From contig JAJEKV010000013.1 of assembly GCA_021234155.1 (NCBI GenBank), positions 22,870,162-22,934,161 of the forward strand: a stretch of DNA of 64,000 bases, written 5' to 3'. Of this stretch, positions 58,951 to 64,000 are shown one piece after another (the first letter of the stretch is position 1; every line of letters begins with the position of its first letter). The stretch is from Isoetes taiwanensis. Lineage: Eukaryota; Streptophyta; Lycopodiopsida; Isoetales; Isoetaceae. A program made the position numbers and the translations under genes. Below the pieces are notes generated by a model. The model was given only the letters and a program-made list of their open reading frames with translations, was not told the DNA's origin and ran no database searches.

Positions 58951-59045
58951 ATTCTATTCTATTCTATTCTATTCTATTCTATTCTATTCTATTCTATTCT
59001 ATTCTATTCTATTCGATTCTATTCTATTCTATTCTATTCTATTCT
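58951..59045 (+). repeat. (ATTCT)n microsatellite at the LINE 3' end
   Basis: About nineteen copies of ATTCT with a single interruption (ATTCG). It lies directly after the last LINE-like sequence (58750-58945), so it is probably the element's tail rather than an independent microsatellite. Confidence 0.9.
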
Positions 59046-59165
59046 CCAGATATATATAAATATGTGAACTTTTTGGCATATCTTATTCGTTCTCTTGTTC
59101 TCTCTGTCTTGTAAAATATACATTTCACAGGCACAAGGAACTAATAACATATATGAGAATATGAA

Positions 59166-60480
59166 ATGTGTGCAGCAAGGGCAACGAGAACCGCTGAACC
59201 ACAGAGGCGTCATCGAGATGAGCAAACCCCGGCAAGGCAGTACCAGCCGAGGAACTTGTACGAAGAATTTGGGATGATGACCCCCGAAGAAGTGACGTCG
59301 CAGATGAGCTCGAACATCCAGGAGATAGAAGCCTTACTGGCGGAAAGAGCAAAGAATGTGCAGGACCCGAATGTCCAGCTGCCTCAAGCACCCCCTCAGC
59401 CTAAAGAGAAGGGGAAGAAGAGGAGCAGATGCAGATCTTCAAGCTCTGACTCTTCGAAAAGCTCAGACTCAGGGACAAAATCCGAGGAGGAAGTAGAAAG
59501 TGAACACGACCATCGAGAAGGTCATAATAGGAACATGGAACAAAAAGGGTCCGACTATCAAGAAAAGGTGGACTCTACCTCAAGCAATATTTGAAAAGCT
59601 CGAAAGCTTGCGCAGTTCTCAGGCCACAACAGGTCCGGAACGAAAGTCGAAGCATGGTTAGATGAAATACAAGAATATCGAAATGTTTATGGCATGAAGA
59701 ACAAAGATAAGGGCAGAGTAGCAACAACTAACCTGAGGGGTGAAACAAGAATTTGGTGGAAGGATTATGCCAAAGCCCATGGACTAAGTAGAGATAGCTG
59801 CAAACTCTCGAAGTTCGCTAAGGCATTCAAACGCCACTATGTACTAAGGGAGCATAAGTGCCACATGATGCAGGCCTTCTACAGGCTAGAGCAAGGGAAT
59901 AAATCCGTGCAAAAATACACGAAGGAGTTCATGAGGCTGAGGCTATATATACCAAAGTTGAGTGAAAGGCACACAGTACAAGGTTACATCGAGGGCCTTA
60001 GTGAGGAGATCAGGAAGCTCGTCAGAGCAATAAACCCGCATTCAGTGTCTGAGGCAGAATCAATGGCACTGAGCCTACAGGGAATGGGATCTTAGGATAG
60101 TGGGCAGAAGCAGTATTCATATAATGAGGAATCCCAGGGAAACCAGTCCGCATGGACGCTGCCAATGTGGCATGACGTAAAAATATTGCTATCTATCTAT
60201 ATGACGAGGAAAAAAGTTGGGGAGGTTATAATCCCAAGGCAACCAGTCCGCACCTGCAAGGGGCACATACAATATAACAAGATAAAAAAGCAGGTAAGCT
60301 TCAAGGACAAGGGACAGGGAGGAGGCTCCAACTATTCCAAAGCAGTGAAGTAGTTCATGAACTTAATTCCAAAAGAGAAGCGGCAAGAATGCATAGAATA
60401 ATAGTTGTACTTCCGGTGCTTCCAACCGGGTCGTAATAAACACATCGTGGAGCTAGGAGGATGGGAAACTCCATCCGAGA
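59166..60480 (+). pseudogene. Ty3/gypsy gag with degenerate zinc knuckle
   Basis: One frame stays readable from 59166 to about 60480 with only a few stops (TGA 59592, TAG 60093, TAG 60351 and two adjacent stops near 60401). N-terminal part: RNLYEEFGMMTPEEV, a coiled region, then a Ser/Lys/Glu-rich low-complexity stretch. Capsid-like part (Retrotrans_gag): GTKVEAWLDEIQEY, LRGETRIWWKDYAKAHG, FAKAFKRHYVLREH, MMQAFYRLEQGNKSVQKYTK and YIEGLSEEIRKLV. A nucleocapsid remnant reads RCFQPGRNKH, where a CCHC knuckle would be expected. It lies just downstream of the LINE tail; no LTR or primer-binding site is evident. Confidence 0.8.
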
Positions 60481-60639
60481 ATGCCGACGACAAGGAAGCT
60501 CGCGGTTATATCCCTGGTGAGCGTCATATCCTTACTGCAATTGACATAGAAAATCCTGAGAGGAGTCAGTATCAAGTGATATCCACCATTGGCAAAATAG
60601 CAGCCAGTGTGACGACCATATGGGTATTCGTGATTCCAG

Positions 60640-62195
60640 AGTTATTTTACTTGAGCGGCTACAAGGTGCACGATACTTCACGAAAATCGATCTTCGAGGT
60701 GCCTATAATCTTATCCGGTGATGAGTGGAAGACAGCCTTTCGAACTCGGTATAGTCATTTTGAGTATACCGTCATGCCTTTTGGCCTTACCAATGCTTCG
60801 ACGGTCTTTCAGCACATGGCTAATGATGTTTTTCGGGAGTTTTTGGATCTCTTTGTTATCATCTATCTATTCTGGGTTATTCGAAGACTTTGGAGGAGCA
60901 TGAAGAACATGTCAAGAATGTCCTTCAAAAGCTACGGGAACTTGGACTTTATGCCAAGCTGGAGAAGTGCCAGTTGGAGCAGGACAATGTCGAGTTTCTT
61001 GGCTATTGCATCACATCTTAGGGTGTTTCCATGGATCTAGAGAAGGTCAGCACAGTTCTTGATTGGGAAACACCTTCCTCGGTTAAAGATGTACAATGCT
61101 TCTTGGGGTTTTATCGCCGCTTCATCAAGGACGATTCAGAGATCGTCTTGCCTTTGACACATCTCACCATGAAGGATATTTCTATCAGCATTCATCACTC
61201 TGAAGCATGCTTTTATAGCAGCACCTGTTCTTGCACACCTAGATGCTGCGCGTCCCTATATTCTCGAAGCTGGTGCATCAGATTTTGCTATTGGCAACAT
61301 CTTGTTGCAAGAGGGGGATGATCATGAGCTGCACCCGATCGCCTATCATTCTCCAAAGTTTCAGGCTACATAGATAAACTATCCTATTTACGATAAGGAA
61401 CTTTTGACGATTGTTGACTCTTTTCAGGAGTGGCGACGATTTCTTGAAGGTTTTCCTCATAAGGTGACTGTGTATACATACCATCATAATCTGGAGTATT
61501 TTCAATCTGCTCGAGTTCTTAATCGACGTCAGGCTCGATGGCACACACAGGTGCTATCCCGCTTTGATTTCGTCATCAAATTTCGGTCTAGCACGCTTCA
61601 AGGAAAACCAGATGCTCTTTCTTGCAGATCTTATTTCAAACCTAAGGCGGGGGAGCCAGCATTTGATCAACAATCACAGGTTATTCTAGGACCTGATCGT
61701 TTACAGATTATGGCCATCACTTTGTTCGAGAGGCCTCATGATACATCCTTGTTGGAGTCTGTTCGAACATCTCTTCCTTCTGATCCATTGGCGCAGGAAC
61801 TAATATCGCATCTTGTTTTAGCATCATCTTCCCAGCAAATGAGGTTGGACGATGATCATTTTGGGGTATGGACTTCTATTTTGTGATAGACTTCTGTATA
61901 TTCCGGATGGTGCACCTCGACTTCAAATTCTGCAATCCTGTCAAGATTCTCCTCTCGGCGGACATTTTTGCATTGCCAAGACTCTGGAACTTATTGTTTG
62001 AGACTATTGGTTAGGTTTCCGCCGCATGTTGAGACTTTTGTACGCTCATGTGATATTTGTTGTCGTGCAAAAGCTCCCAAGCACCATCCACATGGCCTGC
62101 TTCAGTCTTTACCAGTTTCAGCCGGTCCTTGGAAGAGGATTTTGGTGGATTTTATTGTTGAGCTTCCATCCTCCCAGCTTCCGATGAGGCGGAGG
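60640..62195 (+). pseudogene. Ty3/gypsy pol: RT, RNase H and start of integrase
   Basis: Motifs in order, in changing frames: FTKIDLRGAYNLIR (about 60677-60715), GDEWKTAFRTRY and MPFGLTNAS (60717-60800), then FLDLFVIIYL followed directly by FWV, so the YxDD catalytic aspartates are deleted near 60869. After this come [25 protein letters not shown], the RNase H region ([42 protein letters not shown]) and RRQARWHTQVLSRFDF. In RNase H two expected catalytic Asp positions read Gly and Tyr. An H2C2-type zinc region (CDICCRAKA) and the first integrase Asp (WKRILVDFIVELP) follow, and similarity ends near 62195. Protease is missing between gag and RT, so the element is dead and internally deleted. 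Confidence 0.85.
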
Positions 62196-63678
62196 TAGAC
62201 ACCCTTGAGAGATAAGAGGCCATATAGATCATGCACGATAGGAAAACACCGCTAGTCTATGGCCATTATCGAGGAAGAAGCCATCCTCTACGTCAAGGGT
62301 GATGAAAGGTGTCGGCATTAAGAACCATCGGGCATGATAGAACACTTGTCTCCACGATCACGATGGAAGAAGCATCCTCTTCCTACGTCGGGATACAATG
62401 CATGCATTCATTTAGTTAATATAATTCTAATCCAAATGGGTGGTCCCCTTAATAACCATCCTTACATTATACAATAGATGCTAACGTGGTGTTAACCCAA
62501 CAGGCCAATAGAAAGGAAAATTGGCAGGGAGTCGCACCACGGACACTTGTGGCATATAAGCGCGTATTATGTGCTTTAAGGAGAATGGCGATCAAGTAGA
62601 ACTTTCAAATTTTGACATTTTTGATAATAGAAATGAACTTAAGGCAATTTTAATGGCCTTAAAAATAATTATAACCTTTTATAGCATGCATATATCAAGT
62701 CTTGTAGGGATCATGCAGGTTGGCATCACTTCAAGGTGGGGAGAACGTGACGTTCTAGAACAATGTATGGTACTAATACGCATATTATACTACCACGTCA
62801 CTGGTACATGTCGCGATAACTGACGTGTACCCCCTATAGTACAAGGGTTGCACCATGGGATACAACTATTAGGGACCATTAAATTGCACATGCCCCATTG
62901 GACATATGAGTATAACCATTGTTGCCACATGGCAACACCCTAACAAGCCCTAGGGCCATTAGGGTCCAACCTAGGATAATGCCCTAAAGCGCGTCCTTAA
63001 ATAGATTGGAACTTTAAGAGTTTTCCGTTTTGAATTCCAGCCTAGAAGCACGCACTTGTAGCATCGCCGATCATTTTCCAACGTCTCAACAGCCACCAAG
63101 CTCAAATCTCGAGGTACCCTCTCCATTCGAAGCTCGTTCCAACAGTTGCAACAGCATGGATGCATTCCAAGGCGCTAGGGCAAGCCAAGGATATGGTGAG
63201 TGCTGTTTTATGACCACCCATGCGTGTTTCACAACAATTAGAAGGTTGGATTTTATCTGACATTGGCCCTAGACGACCTCTAGAGCCTAAGAACCCTATC
63301 CAGTTCTCAACTGACTAAAGAACATTAGTCACGTTTGATTAGAGTAGTTAGATTAGATCTACATTCTGTTATTTTGATTCATTATGATGATGTATGATCT
63401 CTCTATGCACACCTCTTGTGTATTGGGAAGGGGGATAGAAACTCAGAGTTTTTTAGATTGATAATCTAGATTAGCCCATTAATTCCCAATTAATGCGGCC
63501 TGTGCATAGGAGCCCGCCTGGCTGTGGGTGATGGGGTCAGACTGGCTGGCAAGGAAGGCTTGTCCGACTACAGGTGATCCCTCTAGTGTGTAGAGGTGGC
63601 CGAGGAAGTTGTGGTCTAGGCCTAATAGCTTGCCTTTTTTAATTTATTTCCACATGGGAAGCTACTTCGAATTGGTAA
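62196..63678. other. anonymous stretch, possible LTR or leader of the next element
   Basis: No domain is recognised. TTAAATAGATTGG near 62997 could serve as a TATA box. ATGGATGCATTCCAAGG at about 63156 is followed by a good splice donor (ATATG|GTGAGT, about 63195). The next recognisable sequence is the gag at 63679. It may therefore be the leader of that element or a small unrelated exon; neither can be shown here. Confidence 0.35.
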
Positions 63679-64000
63679 AAGCTACAAAAAAAACAGAACC
63701 TTCAAGTCATGGTTAAATATTTGACCGATATGGCTAGAACTTGGTGGCAAGGAAGAAAAAGAATGGATCCAAATATTCTGACATGGGAAAGCTTTAGAGA
63801 AGCTTTTGAAGGTTATAACCTAACTGCCAATTATCATAATGGCGTCAAACGAGAATGGCGCCTCTTCAAACAAGGCGACAACGAATCAGTTTACCAGTAT
63901 ACTTCAAAGTTCCAGTATTTGTCTACTCAAATAGATAGATTGAATGAGAAAGAACTGTTACACAAGTATATAGCAGGACTTAAAAATTCTTTATATGCAG
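63679..64000 (+). CDS. retrotransposon gag, partial, runs off the window
   Basis: The frame is open from 63679 to the right edge, with the first Met codon at 63709. It reads KYLTDMARTWWQGRKRMDPN, WESFREAFEGYN, KREWRLFKQGDNESVYQYTS and LNEKELLHKYIAGLKNSLY. The WW..R, F...F and VYQY..KF pattern is that of the Retrotrans_gag capsid domain of Ty3/gypsy-like elements. It is different in sequence from the gag at 59166-60480, so it belongs to another element. Confidence 0.75.

Larger units (their letters stand above)
54259..59045 (+). mobile_element. LINE copy B, near full length with (ATTCT)n tail
   Basis: Order of parts: leader, ORF1 (54565-55389), endonuclease (about 55430-56240), EN-RT linker (56278-56787), reverse transcriptase (about 56800-57640), C-terminal region with a CCHC-like finger (about 58490-58560), and a pentanucleotide repeat at 58951-59045. 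ORF2 has many frameshifts. The 3' end lacks poly(A), unlike the LINE at 21860-24466, so the two belong to different families. Confidence 0.85.

Noticed and set aside
63157-63260. Possible first exon MDAFQGARASQGY with a GTGAGT donor
   Set aside because: Only one splice signal and a few codons support it; no downstream exon could be matched, and it may be part of a retrotransposon leader.
1-64000. Intact tRNA, rRNA or other structural RNA genes
   Set aside because: No complete tRNA cloverleaf with both arms, and no recognisable ribosomal or spliceosomal RNA block, was found by eye. The tRNA-like heads at 19-20 kb and 42.7 kb are SINE-type.
1-64000. CRISPR arrays, operons, prophage or bacterial features
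   Set aside because: The DNA is plant nuclear in character; none of the direct repeats has regular unique spacers.

Overview
This is a window of nuclear DNA from a land plant with a large, repeat-rich genome. Evidence: TTTAGGG-type telomeric repeats, split genes with GT..AG introns, plant-type LINE, Ty1/copia and Ty3/gypsy remnants, tRNA-derived short elements, an MCTP/QUIRKY-like C2 protein and a conserved plant-only protein family. The lineage cannot be fixed by eye; a non-seed plant or gymnosperm is my guess.

Layout. 0.7-9.8 kb: two tandem copies of a ~4.5 kb repeat, unusually rich in CG words. 9.8-19 kb: anonymous DNA with small minisatellites, including an inverted-repeat cluster at 17.1-17.6 kb. 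19.0-19.9 kb: two tandem tRNA-headed SINE-like units on the minus strand. 20.1-21.5 kb: a repeat packed with heat-shock-element-like arrays (nGAAnnTTCn). 21.9-24.5 kb: 3' half of an old LINE with a poly(A) tail. 28.0-32.8 kb: first copy of a 4.7 kb segmental duplication, with a frame-broken C2-domain gene. 34.7-35.3 kb: minus-strand Ty3/gypsy integrase remnant. 37.4-41.1 kb: a multi-exon, minus-strand conserved plant gene with recognisable splice sites and TATA box but several apparent frameshifts. 42.4-43.6 kb: another SINE and an inverted copy of the heat-shock-element-like repeat, directly upstream of a truncated Ty1/copia element (44.1-46.2 kb). 46.8-59.0 kb: a composite, LINE 5' half, then the second copy of the 4.7 kb duplication (with the intact 306-codon C2 gene), then the same LINE again from the same 5' point through reverse transcriptase to an (ATTCT)n tail. 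59.2-62.2 kb: degenerate Ty3/gypsy gag and pol. The right edge cuts another retrotransposon gag.

The only reading frame that looks intact and host-like is the C2-domain gene at 51.8-52.7 kb. The 37.4-40.0 kb gene may also be functional if its frameshifts are sequence errors. That is a real possibility: where near-identical copies in this window differ, the differences cluster at CAG/CTG trinucleotides (one copy has CAG/CTG, the other a CG-containing or length-changed string) and at homopolymers. This is the pattern expected from long-read base-calling errors at CHG-methylated cytosines, and it affects every call of pseudogene status here.

I found no convincing new multi-gene system. The strongest leads are the heat-shock-element arrays (one beside a copia element), the duplicated truncated MCTP-like gene, and the LINE/duplication composite.
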